Source of the DNA: Astropecten irregularis
Taxonomy: Eukaryota > Echinodermata > Asteroidea > Paxillosida > Astropectinidae
Direction of reading: 5' to 3'
Assembly (NCBI GenBank): GCA_963971285.1
Contig: OZ020244.1
Coordinates: forward strand, 32,860,001 to 32,924,000
DNA length: 64,000 bases
A program made the position numbers and the translations under genes. Below the pieces are notes generated by a model, which had not been told where the DNA came from, did not search any database, and was given only the letters and a program-made list of their open reading frames with translations. Below, piece by piece: positions 43,901 to 58,900 of this stretch. Numbering within the stretch: position 1 is the stretch's first letter; each line of letters opens with the position of its first letter.

Positions 43901-46900
43901 CGAACCAACCGGTGCTCCAGTTGAACCCACTGATGCTCCAGTCGAACCAACTGACGCTCCAGTCGAACCAACTGATGCACCAGTCGAACCAACCGATGCA
44001 CCAGTCAAGCCCACTGATGCTCCAGTTGAACCCACTGATGCTCCAGTCGAACCAACTGACGCTCCAGTCGAACCAACCGATGCACCAGTCAAGCCCACTG
44101 ATGCTCCAGTCGAACCAACTGATGCTCCAGTCAAACCAACCGATGCTCCAGTTGAACCCACTGATGCTCCAGTAGAACCAACTGATGCTCCAGTCGAACC
44201 AACAGATGCTCCAGTCGAACCCACTGATGCCCCAGTCGAACCAACTGATGCTCCTGTCAAGCCCACTGATGCACCAGTCAAGCCCACTGATGCTCCAGTC
44301 GAACCCACTGATGCTCCAGTTGAGCCCACTGATGCTCCAGTCGAACCCACCGATGCTCTAGTCGAACCAACTGATGCTCCAGTCGAACCAACCGATGCTC
44401 CAGTTGAACCCACTGATGCTCCAGTCGAACCAACTGATGCTCCAGTTGAGCCCACTGATGCTCCAGTCGAACCCACCGATGCTCCAGTCGAACCAACTGA
44501 TGCTCCAGTCGAACCAACCGATGCTCCAGTTGAACCCACTGATGCTCCAGTCGAACCAACTGACGCTCCAGTCGAACCAACCGATGCACCAGTCAAGCCC
44601 ACTGATGCTCCAGTCGAACCAACTGATGCTCCAGTCGAACCCACCGATGCTCCAGTCGAGCCCACTGATGCTCCAGTCGAGCCCACTGATGCTCCAGTCG
44701 AACCAACAGATGCTCCAGTTGAACCCACCGATGCTCCAGTTGAACCCACCGATGCTCCAGTTGAACCCACTGATGCTCCAGTCGAACCAACTGATGCTCC
44801 AGTTGAGCCCACTGATGCTCCAGTCGAACCAACTGAAGCTCCAGTCGAACCCACTGATGCCCCAGTCGAACCAACTGATGCTCCTGTCAAGCCCACTGAT
44901 GCACCAGTCAAGCCCACTGATGCTCCAGTCGAACCCACTGATGCTCCAGTTGAGCCCACTGATGCTCCAGTCGAACCCACCGATGCTCCGGTCGAACCAA
45001 CTGATGCTCCAGTCGAACCAACCGATTATCCAGTTGAACCCACTGATGCTCCAGTCGAACCAACTGACGCTCAAGTCGAACCAACCGATGCACCAGTCAA
45101 GCCCACTGATGCTCCAGTCGAGCCCACTGATGCTCCAGTCGAACCAACAGATGCTCCAGTTGAACCCACCGATGCTCCAGTTGAACCCACTCATGCTCCA
45201 GTTGAACCCACTGATGCTCCAGTCGAACCAACTGATGCTCCAGTTGAGCCCACTGATGCTCCAGTCGAACCAACTGAAGCTCCAGTCGAACCCACTGATG
45301 CCCCAGTCGAACCAACTGAAGCTCCTGTCAAGTCCACTGATGCACCAGTCAAGCCCACTGATGCTCCAGTCGAACCCACTGATGCTCCAGTTGAGCCCAC
45401 TGATGCTCCAGTCGAACCCACCGATGCTCCAGTCGAACCTACTGATGCTCCAGTCGAACCAACCGATGCTCCAGTTGAACCCACTGATGCTCCAGTCGAA
45501 CCAACTGACGCTCCAGTCGAACCAACTGATGCACCAGTCGAACCAACCGATGCTCCAGTCGAACCCACCGATGCTCCAGTCGAACCAACTGATGCTCCAG
45601 TCGAACCCACCGATGCTCCAGTCGAGCCCACTGTTGCTCCAGTCGAACCAACTGATGCTCCAGTCGAACCAACCGATGCTCCAGTTGAGCCCACTGATGC
45701 TCCAGTCGAACCAACTGACGCTCCAGTCGAACCAACCGATGCACCAGTCAAGCCCACTGATGCTCCAGTCAAACCAACTGATGCTCCAGTCGAACCCACC
45801 GATGCTCCAGTCGAGCCCACTGATGCTCCAGTCGAGCCCACTGATGCTCCAGTCGAACCAACTGATGCTCCAGTCAAACCAACAGATGCTCCAGTTGAAC
45901 CCACCGATGCTCCAGTTGAACCCACTGATGCCCCAGTCGAACCAACTGATGCTCCTGCCGAGCCAATTGATCCTCCGGTCGAGCCAACTGATGCCTCTGT
46001 TAAACGAACTGATGCCCCAGTCGAACCAACTGATGCTCCAGTCAAACCAACTGATGCTCCAGTCAAACCAACCGATGCTCCAGTTGAACCCACTGATGCT
46101 CCAGTCGAACCAACTGATGCTCCTGTCAAGCCCACTGATGCACCAGTCGAACCAACTGATGCTCCAGTTGAGCCCACTGATGCTCCAGTCGAACCAACTG
46201 AAGCTCCAGTCGAACCCACTGATGCCCCAGTCGAACCAACTGACGCTCCAGTCGAACCAACTGATGCACCAGTCGAACCAACCGATGCACCAGTCAAGCC
46301 CACTGATGCTCCAGTCGAACCAACTGATGCTCCAGTCGAACCCACCGATGCTCCAGTCGAGCCCACTGATGCTCCAGTCGAACCAACTGATGCTCCAGTC
46401 GAACCAACCGATGCTCCAGTTGAGCCCACTGATGCTCCAGTCGAACCCACTGACGCTCCAGTCGAACCAACCGATGCACCAGTCAAGCCCACTGATGCTC
46501 CAGTCAAACCAACTGATGCTCCAGTCGAACCCACCGATGCTCCAGTCGAGCCCACTGATGCTCCAGTCGAGCCCACTGATGCTCCAGTCGAACCAACAGA
46601 TGCTCCAGTTGAACCCACCGATGCTCCAGTTGAACCCACTGATGCCCCAGTCGAACCAACTGATGCTCCTGCCGAGCCAATTGATCCTCCGGTCGAGCCA
46701 ACTGATGCCTCTGTTAAACGAACTGATGCCCCAGTCGAACCAACTGATGCTCCAGTCAAACCAACTGATGCTCCAGTCAAACCAACCGATGCTCCAGTTG
46801 AACCCACTGATGCTCCAGTCGAACCAACTGATGCTCCTGTCAAGCCCACTGATGCACCAGTCAAGCCCACTGATGCTCCAGTCGAAACCACTGATGCTCC

Positions 46901-49900
46901 AGTTGAGCCCACTGATGCTCCAGTCGAACCCACCGATGCTCCGGTCGAACCAACTGATGCTCCAGTCGAACCAACCGATGCCCCAGTTGAACCAACTGAT
47001 GCTCCAGTCGAACCAACTGACGCTCCAGTCGAACCAACTGATGCACCAGTCGAACCAACCGATGCACCAGTCAAGCCCACTGATGCTCCAGTTGAACCAA
47101 CCGATGCTCCAGTTGAACCCACTGATGCTCCAGTCGAACCAACTGACGCTCCAGTCGAACCAACTGATGCACCAGTTGAACCCACTGATGCTCCAGTCGA
47201 GCCCACCGATGCTCCAGTCGAGCCCACTGATGCCCCAGTCGAACCAACTGATGCTCCTGTCAAGCCCACTGATGCACCAGTCAAGCCCACTGATGCTTCA
47301 GTCGAACCCACTGATGCTCCAGTTGAGCCCACTGATGCTCCAGTCGAACCCACCGATGCTCCAGTCGAACCAACTGATGCTCCAGTCGAACCAACCGATG
47401 CTCCAGTTGAACCCACTGATGCTCCAGTCGAACCAACTGACGCTCCAGTCGAACCAACCGATGCACCAGTCAAGCCCACTGATGCTCCAGTTGAACCCAC
47501 TGATGCTCCAGTCGAACCCACTGACGCTCCAGTCGAACCAACCGATGCACCAGTCAAGCCCACTGATGCTCCAGTCGAACCAACTGATGCTCCAGTCAAA
47601 CCAACCGATGCTCCAGTTGAACCCACTGATGCTCCAGTCGAACCAACTGACGCTCCAGTCGAACCAACTGATGCACCAGTTGAACCCACTGATGCTCCAG
47701 TCGAGCCCACCGATGCTCCAGTCGAGCCCACTGATGCCCCAATCGAACCAACTGATGCTCCTGTCAAGCCCACTGATGCACCAGTCAAGCCCACTGATGC
47801 TCCAGTCGAACCAACTGATGCTCCAGTCGAACCCACCGATGCTCCAGTCGAGCCCACTGATGCTCCAGTCGAGCCCACTGATGCTCCAGTCGAACCAACA
47901 GATGCTCCAGTTGAACCCACCGATGCTCCAGTTGAACCCACCGATGCTCCAGTTGAACCCACTGATGCTCCAGTCGAACCAACTGATGCTCCAGTTGAGC
48001 CCACTGATGCTCCAGTCGAACCAACTGAAGCTCCAGTCGAACCCACTGATGCCCCAGTCGAACCAACTGATGCTCCTGTCAAGCCCACTGATGCACCAGT
48101 CAAGCCCACTGATGCTCCAGTCGAACCCACTGATGCTCCAGTTGAGCCCACTGATGCTCCAGTCGAACCCACCGATGCTCCGGTCGAACCAACTGACGCT
48201 CCAGTCGAACCAACTGATGCACCAGTCGAACCCACCGATGCTCCAGTCGAGCCCACTGATGCTCCAGTCGAACCAACTGATGCTCCAGTCGAACCAACCG
48301 ATGCTCCAGTTGAGCCCACTGATGCTCCAGTCGAACCCACTGACGCTCCAGTCGAACCAACCGATGCACCAGTCAAGCCCACTGATGCTCCAGTCAAACC
48401 AACTGATGCTCCAGTCGAACCCACCGATGCTCCAGTCGAGCCCACTGATGCTCCAGTCGAGCCCACTGATGCTCCAGTCGAACCAACAGATGCTCCAGTT
48501 GAACCCACCGATGCTCCAGTTGAACCCACTGATGCCCCAGTCGAACCAACTGATGCTCCTGCCGAGCCAATTGATCCTCCGGTCGAGCCAACTGATGCCT
48601 CTGTTAAACGAACTGATGCCCCAGTCGAACCAACTGATGCTCCAGTCAAACCAACTGATGCTCCAGTCAAACCAACCGATGCTCCAGTTGAACCCACTGA
48701 TGCTCCAGTCGAACCAACTGATGCTCCTGTCAAGCCCACTGATGCACCAGTCAAGCCCACTGATGCTCCAGTCGAAACCACTGATGCTCCAGTTGAGCCC
48801 ACTGATGCTCCAGTCGAACCCACCGATGCTCCGGTCGAACCAACTGATGCTCCAGTCGAACCAACCGATGCCCCAGTTGAACCAACTGATGCTCCAGTCG
48901 AACCAACTGACGCTCCAGTCGAACCAACTGATGCACCAGTCGAACCAACCGATGCACCAGTCAAGCCCACTGATGCTCCAGTTGAACCAACCGATGCTCC
49001 AGTTGAACCCACTGATGCTCCAGTCGAACCAACTGACGCTCCAGTCGAACCAACTGATGCACCAGTTGAACCCACTGATGCTCCAGTCGAGCCCACCGAT
49101 GCTCCAGTCGAGCCCACTGATGCCCCAGTCGAACCAACTGATGCTCCTGTCAAGCCCACTGATGCACCAGTCAAGCCCACTGATGCTTCAGTCGAACCCA
49201 CTGATGCTCCAGTTGAGCCCACTGATGCTCCAGTCGAACCCACCGATGCTCCAGTCGAACCAACTGATGCTCCAGTCGAACCAACTGATGCTCCAGTCGA
49301 ACCCACCGATGCTCCAGTCGAGCCCACTGATGCTCCAGTCGAGCCCACTGATGCTCCAGTCGAACCAACAGATGCTCCAGTTGAACCCACCGATGCTCCA
49401 GTTGAACCCACCGATGCTCCAGTTGAACCCACTGATGCTCCAGTCGAACCCACTGATGCCCCAGTCGAACCAACTGATGCTCCTGTCAAGCCCACTGATG
49501 CACCAGTCAAGCCCACTGATGCTCCAGTCGAACCCACTGATGCTCCAGTTGAGCCCACTGATGCTCCAGTCGAACCCACCGATGCTCCGGTCGAACCAAC
49601 TGACGCTCCAGTCGAACCAACTGATGCACCAGTCGAACCCACCGATGCTCCAGTCGAGCCCACTGATGCTCCAGTCGAACCAACTGATGCTCCAGTCGAA
49701 CCAACCGATGCTCCAGTTGAGCCCACTGATGCTCCAGTCGAACCCACTGACGCTCCAGTCGAACCAACCGATGCACCAGTCAAGCCCACTGATGCTCCAG
49801 TCAAACCAACTGATGCTCCAGTCGAACCCACCGATGCTCCAGTCGAGCCCACTGATGCTCCAGTCGAGCCCACTGATGCTCCAGTCGAACCAACAGATGC

Positions 49901-52900
49901 TCCAGTTGAACCCACCGATGCTCCAGTTGAACCCACTGATGCCCCAGTCGAACCAACTGATGCTCCTGCCGAGCCAATTGATCCTCCGGTCGAGCCAACT
50001 GATGCCTCTGTTAAACGAACTGATGCCCCAGTCGAACCAACTGATGCTCCAGTCAAACCAACTGATGCTCCAGTCAAACCAACCGATGCTCCAGTTGAAC
50101 CCACTGATGCTCCAGTCGAACCAACTGATGCTCCTGTCAAGCCCACTGATGCACCAGTCAAGCCCACTGATGCTCCAGTCGAAACCACTGATGCTCCAGT
50201 TGAGCCCACTGATGCTCCAGTCGAACCCACCGATGCTCCGGTCGAACCAACTGATGCTCCAGTCGAACCAACCGATGCCCCAGTTGAACCAACTGATGCT
50301 CCAGTCGAACCAACTGACGCTCCAGTCGAACCAACTGATGCACCAGTCGAACCAACCGATGCACCAGTCAAGCCCACTGATGCTCCAGTTGAACCAACCG
50401 ATGCTCCAGTTGAACCCACTGATGCTCCAGTCGAACCAACTGACGCTCCAGTCGAACCAACTGATGCACCAGTTGAACCCACTGATGCTCCAGTCGAGCC
50501 CACCGATGCTCCAGTCGAGCCCACTGATGCCCCAGTCGAACCAACTGATGCTCCTGTCAAGCCCACTGATGCACCAGTCAAGCCCACTGATGCTTCAGTC
50601 GAACCCACTGATGCTCCAGTTGAGCCCACTGATGCTCCAGTCGAACCCACCGATGCTCCAGTCGAACCAACTGATGCTCCAGTCGAACCAACTGATGCTC
50701 CAGTCGAACCCACCGATGCTCCAGTCGAGCCCACTGATGCTCCAGTCGAGCCCACTGATGCTCCAGTCGAACCAACAGATGCTCCAGTTGAACCCACCGA
50801 TGCTCCAGTTGAACCCACCGATGCTCCAGTTGAACCCACTGATGCTCCAGTCGAACCAACTGATGCTCCAGTTGAGCCCACTGATGCTCCAGTCGAACCA
50901 ACTGAAGCTCCAGTCGAACCCACTGATGCCCCAGTCGAACCAACTGATGCTCCTGTCAAGCCCACTGATGCACCAGTCAAGCCCACTGATGCTCCAGTCG
51001 AACCTACTGATGCTCCAGTTGAGCCCACTGATGCTCCAGTCGAACCCACCGATGCTCCGGTCGAACCAACTGACGCTCCAGTCGAACCAACTGATGCACC
51101 AGTCGAACCCACCGATGCTCCAGTCGAGCCCACTGATGCTCCAGTCGAACCAACTGATGCTCCAGTCGAACCAACCGATGCTCCAGTTGAGCCCACTGAT
51201 GCTCCAGTCGAACCCACTGACGCTCCAGTCGAACCAACCGATGCACCAGTCAAGCCCACTGATGCTCCAGTCAAACCAACTGATGCTCCAGTCGAACCCA
51301 CCGATGCTCCAGTCGAGCCCACTGATGCTCCAGTCGAGCCCACTGATGCTCCAGTCGAACCAACAGATGCTCCAGTTGAACCCACCGATGCTCCAGTTGA
51401 ACCCACTGATGCCCCAGTCGAACCAACTGATGCTCCTGCCGAGCCAATTGATCCTCCGGTCGAGCCAACTGATGCCTCTGTTAAACGAACTGATGCCCCA
51501 GTCGAACCAACTGATGCTCCAGTCAAACCAACTGATGCTCCAGTCAAACCAACCGATGCTCCAGTTGAACCCACTGATGCTCCAGTCGAACCAACTGATG
51601 CTCCTGTCAAGCCCACTGATGCACCAGTCAAGCCCACTGATGCTCCAGTCGAAACCACTGATGCTCCAGTTGAGCCCACTGATGCTCCAGTCGAACCCAC
51701 CGATGCTCCGGTCGAACCAACTGATGCTCCAGTCGAACCAACCGATGCCCCAGTTGAACCAACTGATGCTCCAGTCGAACCAACTGACGCTCCAGTCGAA
51801 CCAACTGATGCACCAGTCGAACCAACCGATGCACCAGTCAAGCCCACTGATGCTCCAGTTGAACCAACCGATGCTCCAGTTGAACCCACTGATGCTCCAG
51901 TCGAACCAACTGACGCTCCAGTCGAACCAACTGATGCACCAGTTGAACCCACTGATGCTCCAGTCGAGCCCACCGATGCTCCAGTCGAGCCCACTGATGC
52001 CCCAGTCGAACCAACTGATGCTCCTGTCAAGCCCACTGATGCACCAGTCAAGCCCACTGATGCTTCAGTCGAACCCACTGATGCTCCAGTTGAGCCCACT
52101 GATGCTCCAGTCGAACCCACCGATGCTCCAGTCGAACCAACTGATGCTCCAGTCGAACCAACCGATGCTCCAGTTGAACCCACTGATGCTCCAGTCGAAC
52201 CAACTGACGCTCCAGTCGAACCAACCGATGCACCAGTCAAGCCCACTGATGCTCCAGTTGAACCCACTGATGCTCCAGTCGAACCCACTGACGCTCCAGT
52301 CGAACCAACCGATGCACCAGTCAAGCCCACTGATGCTCCAGTCGAACCAACTGATGCTCCAGTCAAACCAACCGATGCTCCAGTTGAACCCACTGATGCT
52401 CCAGTCGAACCAACTGACGCTCCAGTCGAACCAACTGATGCACCAGTTGAACCCACTGATGCTCCAGTCGAGCCCACCGATGCTCCAGTCGAGCCCACTG
52501 ATGCCCCAGTCGAACCAACTGATGCTCCTGTCAAGCCCACTGATGCACCAGTCAAGCCCACTGATGCTCCAGTCGAACCAACTGATGCTCCAGTCGAACC
52601 CACCGATGCTCCAGTCGAGCCCACTGATGCTCCAGTCGAGCCCACTGATGCTCCAGTCGAACCAACAGATGCTCCAGTTGAACCCACCGATGCTCCAGTT
52701 GAACCCACCGATGCTCCAGTTGAACCCACTGATGCTCCAGTCGAACCAACTGATGCTCCAGTTGAGCCCACTGATGCTCCAGTCGAACCAACTGAAGCTC
52801 CAGTCGAACCCACTGATGCCCCAGTCGAACCAACTGATGCTCCTGTCAAGCCCACTGATGCACCAGTCAAGCCCACTGATGCTCCAGTCGAACCCACTGA

Positions 52901-55900
52901 TGCTCCAGTTGAGCCCACTGATGCTCCAGTCGAACCCACCGATGCTCCGGTCGAACCAACTGATGCTCCAGTCGAACCAACCGATGCTCCAGTTGAACCC
53001 ACTGATGCTCCAGTCGAACCAACTGACGCTCAAGTCGAACCAACCGATGCACCAGTCAAGCCCACTGATGCTCCAGTCGAGCCCACTGATGCTCCAGTCG
53101 AACCAACAGATGCTCCAGTTGAACCCACCGATGCTCCAGTTGAACCCACTCATGCTCCAGTTGAACCCACTGATGCTCCAGTCGAACCAACTGATGCTCC
53201 ATTTGAGCCCACTGATGCTCCAGTCGAACCAACTGAAGCTCCAGTCGAACCAACCGATGCACCAGTCAAGCCCACTGATGCTCCAGTCAAACCAACTGAT
53301 GCTCCAGTCGAACCCACCGATGCTCCAGTCGAGCCCACTGATGCTCCAGTCGAGCCCACTGATGCTCCAGTCGAACCAACAGATGCTCCAGTTGAACCCA
53401 CCGATGCTCCAGTTGAACCCACTGATGCCCCAGTCGAACCAACTGATGCTCCTGCCGAGCCAATTGATCCTCCGGTCGAGCCAACTGATGCCTCTGTTAA
53501 ACGAACTGATGCCCCAGTCGAACCAACTGATGCTCCAGTCAAACCAACTGATGCTCCAGTCAAACCAACCGATGCTCCAGTTGAACCCACTGATGCTCCA
53601 GTCGAACCAACTGATGCTCCTGTCAAGCCCACTGATGCACCAGTCAAGCCCACTGATGCTCCAGTCGAACCCACTGATGCTCCAGTTGAGCCCACTGATG
53701 CTCCGGTCGAACCAACTGATGCTCCGGTCGAACCAACTGATGCTCCAGTCGAACCAACCGATGCCCCAGTTGAACCCACTGATGCTCCAGTCGAACCAAC
53801 TGACGCTCCAGTCGAACCAACTGATGCACCAGTCGAACCAACCGATGCACCAGTCAAGCCCACTGATGCTCCAGTTGAACCAACCGATGCTCCAGTTGAA
53901 CCCACTGACGCTCCAGTCGAACCAACTGATGCACCAGTTGAACCCACTGATGCTCCAGTCGAGCCCACCGATGCTCCAGTCGAGCCCACTGATGCCCCAG
54001 TCGAACCAACTGATGCTCCTGTCAAGCCCACTGATGCACCAGTCAAGCCCACTGATGCTCCAGTCGAACCAACTGATGCTCCAGTCGAACCCACCGATGC
54101 TCCAGTCGAGCCCACTGATGCTCCAGTCGAGCCCACTGATGCTCCAGTCGAACCAACCGATGCTCCAGTTGAACCCACTGATGCTCCAGTCGAACCAACT
54201 GACGCTCAAGTCGAACCAACCGATGCACCAGTCAAGCCCACTGATGCTCCAGTCGAGCCCACTGATGCTCCAGTCGAACCAACAGATGCTCCAGTTGAAC
54301 CCACCGATGCTCCAGTTGAACCCACTCATGCTCCAGTTGAACCCACTGATGCTCCAGTCGAACCAACTGATGCTCCATTTGAGCCCACTGATGCTCCAGT
54401 CGAACCAACTGAAGCTCCAGTCGAACCAACCGATGCACCAGTCAAGCCCACTGATGCTCCAGTCAAACCAACTGATGCTCCAGTCGAACCCACCGATGCT
54501 CCAGTCGAGCCCACTGATGCTCCAGTCGAGCCCACTGATGCTCCAGTTGAACCCACCGATGCTCCAGTTGAACCCACTGATGCCCCAGTCGAACCAACTG
54601 ATGCTCCTGCCGAGCCAATTGATCCTCCGGTCGAGCCAACTGATGCCTCTGTTAAACGAACTGATGCCCCAGTCGAACCAACTGATGCTCCAGTCAAACC
54701 AACTGATGCTCCAGTCAAACCAACCGATGCTCCAGTTGAACCCACTGATGCTCCAGTCGAACCAACTGATGCTCCTGTCAAGCCCACTGATGCACCAGTC
54801 AAGCCCACTGATGCTCCAGTCGAACCCACTGATGCTCCAGTTGAGCCCACTGATGCTCCAGTCGAACCCACCGATGCTCCGGTCGAACCAACTGATGCTC
54901 CAGTCGAACCAACCGATGCCCCAGTTGAACCCACTGATGCTCCAGTCGAACCAACTGACGCTCCAGTCGAACCAACTGATGCACCAGTCGAACCAACCGA
55001 TGCACCAGTCAAGCCCACTGATGCTCCAGTTGAACCAACCGATGCTCCAGTTGAACCCACTGATGCTCCAGTCCAACCAACTGACGCTCCAGTCGAACCA
55101 ACTGATGCACCAGTTGAACCCACTGATGCTCCAGTCGAGCCCACCGATGCTCCAGTCGAGCCCACTGATGCCCCAGTCGAACCAACTGATGCTCCTGTCA
55201 AGCCCACTGATGCACCAGTCAAGCCCACTGATGCTCCAGTCGAACCAACTGATGCTCCAGTCGAACCCACCGATGCTCCAGTCGAGCCCACTGATGCTCC
55301 AGTCGAGCCCACTGATGCTCCAGTCGAACCAACAGATGCTCCAGTTGAACCCACCGATGCTCCAGTTGAACCCACCGATGCTCCAGTTGAACCCACTGAT
55401 GCTCCAGTCGAACCAACTGATGCTCCTGTCAAGCCCACTGATGCACCAGTCAAGCCCACTGATGCTCCAGTCGAACCCACTGATGCTCCAGTTGAACCCA
55501 CTGATGCTCCAGTCGAACCCACCGATGCTCTAGTCGAACCAACTGATGCTCCAGTCGAACCAACCGATGCTCCAGTTGAACCCACTGATGCTCCAGTCGA
55601 ACCAACTGATGCTCCAGTTGAGCCCACTGATGCTCCAGTCGAACCCACCGATGCTCCAGTCGAACCAACTGATGCTCCAGTCGAACCAACCGATGCACCA
55701 GTCAAGCCCACTGATGCTCCAGTCAAGCCCACTGATGCTCCAGTCGAGCCCACTGATGCCCCAGTCGAACCAACTGATGCTCCTGTCAAGCCCACTGATG
55801 CACCAGTCAAGCCCACTGATGCTCCAGTCGAACCAACTGATGCTCCAGTCGAACCCACCGATGCTCCAGTCGAGCCCACTGATGCTCCAGTCGAGCCCAC

Positions 55901-58900
55901 TGATGCTCCAGTCGAACCAACAGATGCTCCAGTTGAACCCACCGATGCTCCAGTTGAACCCACCGATGCTCCAGTTGAACCCACTGATGCTCCAGTCGAA
56001 CCAACTGATGCTCCAGTTGAGCCCACTGATGCTCCAGTCGAACCAACTGAAGCTCCAGTCGAACCCACTGATGCCCCAGTCGAACCAACTGATGCTCCTG
56101 TCAAGCCCACTGATGCACCAGTCAAGCCCACTGATGCTCCAGTCGAACCCACTGATGCTCCAGTTGAGCCCACTGATGCTCCAGTCGAACCCACCGATGC
56201 TCCGGTCGAACCAACTGATGCTCCAGTCGAACCAACCGATGCTCCAGTTGAACCCACTGATGCTCCAGTCGAACCAACTGACGCTCAAGTCGAACCAACC
56301 GATGCACCAGTCAAGCCCACTGATGCTCCAGTCGAGCCCACTGATGCTCCAGTCGAACCAACAGATGCTCCAGTTGAACCCACCGATGCTCCAGTTGAAC
56401 CCACTCATGCTCCAGTTGAACCCACTGATGCTCCAGTCGAACCAACTGATGCTCCATTTGAGCCCACTGATGCTCCAGTCGAACCAACTGAAGCTCCAGT
56501 CGAACCAACCGATGCACCAGTCAAGCCCACTGATGCTCCAGTCAAACCAACTGATGCTCCAGTCGAACCCACCGATGCTCCAGTCGAGCCCACTGATGCT
56601 CCAGTCGAGCCCACTGATGCTCCAGTCGAACCAACAGATGCTCCAGTTGAACCCACCGATGCTCCAGTTGAACCCACTGATGCCCCAGTCGAACCAACTG
56701 ATGCTCCTGCCGAGCCAATTGATCCTCCGGTCGAGCCAACTGATGCCTCTGTTAAACGAACTGATGCCCCAGTCGAACCAACTGATGCTCCAGTCAAACC
56801 AACTGATGCTCCAGTCAAACCAACCGATGCTCCAGTTGAACCCACTGATGCTCCAGTCGAACCAACTGATGCTCCTGTCAAGCCCACTGATGCACCAGTC
56901 AAGCCCACTGATGCTCCAGTCGAACCCACTGATGCTCCAGTTGAGCCCACTGATGCTCCGGTCGAACCAACTGATGCTCCGGTCGAACCAACTGATGCTC
57001 CAGTCGAACCAACCGATGCCCCAGTTGAACCCACTGATGCTCCAGTCGAACCAACTGACGCTCCAGTCGAACCAACTGATGCACCAGTCGAACCAACCGA
57101 TGCACCAGTCAAGCCCACTGATGCTCCAGTTGAACCAACCGATGCTCCAGTTGAACCCACTGACGCTCCAGTCGAACCAACTGATGCACCAGTTGAACCC
57201 ACTGATGCTCCAGTCGAGCCCACCGATGCTCCAGTCGAGCCCACTGATGCCCCAGTCGAACCAACTGATGCTCCTGTCAAGCCCACTGATGCACCAGTCA
57301 AGCCCACTGATGCTCCAGTCGAACCAACTGATGCTCCAGTCGAACCCACCGATGCTCCAGTCGAGCCCACTGATGCTCCAGTCGAGCCCACTGATGCTCC
57401 AGTCGAACCAACCGATGCTCCAGTTGAACCCACTGATGCTCCAGTCGAACCAACTGACGCTCAAGTCGAACCAACCGATGCACCAGTCAAGCCCACTGAT
57501 GCTCCAGTCGAGCCCACTGATGCTCCAGTCGAACCAACAGATGCTCCAGTTGAACCCACCGATGCTCCAGTTGAACCCACTCATGCTCCAGTTGAACCCA
57601 CTGATGCTCCAGTCGAACCAACTGATGCTCCATTTGAGCCCACTGATGCTCCAGTCGAACCAACTGAAGCTCCAGTCGAACCAACCGATGCACCAGTCAA
57701 GCCCACTGATGCTCCAGTCAAACCAACTGATGCTCCAGTCGAACCCACCGATGCTCCAGTCGAGCCCACTGATGCTCCAGTCGAGCCCACTGATGCTCCA
57801 GTTGAACCCACCGATGCTCCAGTTGAACCCACTGATGCCCCAGTCGAACCAACTGATGCTCCTGCCGAGCCAATTGATCCTCCGGTCGAGCCAACTGATG
57901 CCTCTGTTAAACGAACTGATGCCCCAGTCGAACCAACTGATGCTCCAGTCAAACCAACTGATGCTCCAGTCAAACCAACCGATGCTCCAGTTGAACCCAC
58001 TGATGCTCCAGTCGAACCAACTGATGCTCCTGTCAAGCCCACTGATGCACCAGTCAAGCCCACTGATGCTCCAGTCGAACCCACTGATGCTCCAGTTGAG
58101 CCCACTGATGCTCCAGTCGAACCCACCGATGCTCCGGTCGAACCAACTGATGCTCCAGTCGAACCAACCGATGCCCCAGTTGAACCCACTGATGCTCCAG
58201 TCGAACCAACTGACGCTCCAGTCGAACCAACTGATGCACCAGTCGAACCAACCGATGCACCAGTCAAGCCCACTGATGCTCCAGTTGAACCAACCGATGC
58301 TCCAGTTGAACCCACTGATGCTCCAGTCCAACCAACTGACGCTCCAGTCGAACCAACTGATGCACCAGTTGAACCCACTGATGCTCCAGTCGAGCCCACC
58401 GATGCTCCAGTCGAGCCCACTGATGCCCCAGTCGAACCAACTGATGCTCCTGTCAAGCCCACTGATGCACCAGTCAAGCCCACTGATGCTCCAGTCGAAC
58501 CAACTGATGCTCCAGTCGAACCCACCGATGCTCCAGTCGAGCCCACTGATGCTCCAGTCGAGCCCACTGATGCTCCAGTCGAACCAACAGATGCTCCAGT
58601 TGAACCCACCGATGCTCCAGTTGAACCCACCGATGCTCCAGTTGAACCCACTGATGCTCCAGTCGAACCAACTGATGCTCCTGTCAAGCCCACTGATGCA
58701 CCAGTCAAGCCCACTGATGCTCCAGTCGAACCCACTGATGCTCCAGTTGAACCCACTGATGCTCCAGTCGAACCCACCGATGCTCTAGTCGAACCAACTG
58801 ATGCTCCAGTCGAACCAACCGATGCTCCAGTTGAACCCACTGATGCTCCAGTCGAACCAACTGATGCTCCAGTTGAGCCCACTGATGCTCCAGTCGAACC

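Noticed and set aside
45191..53002. A 2,603-codon minus-strand Gly/Ser/Thr/Ala/Val frame and other minus-strand frames (Trp/Ser/Ile/Asp-rich, Arg/Leu/Glu/His-rich)
   Set aside because: These are shadows of the same repeat. No minus-strand exon structure, leader or signal peptide was found, and variation is not synonymous in these frames.
44374..55533. A 3,719-codon Leu/Gln/Pro-rich plus-strand open frame (and similar ones at 39313, 40237, 55546, 58801)
   Set aside because: It is a shifted frame of the 21-bp array. It starts at the ATG formed by GATGCT, is cut by TAG at GCTCTAGTC units, and does not match the splice phase or the synonymous variation pattern.
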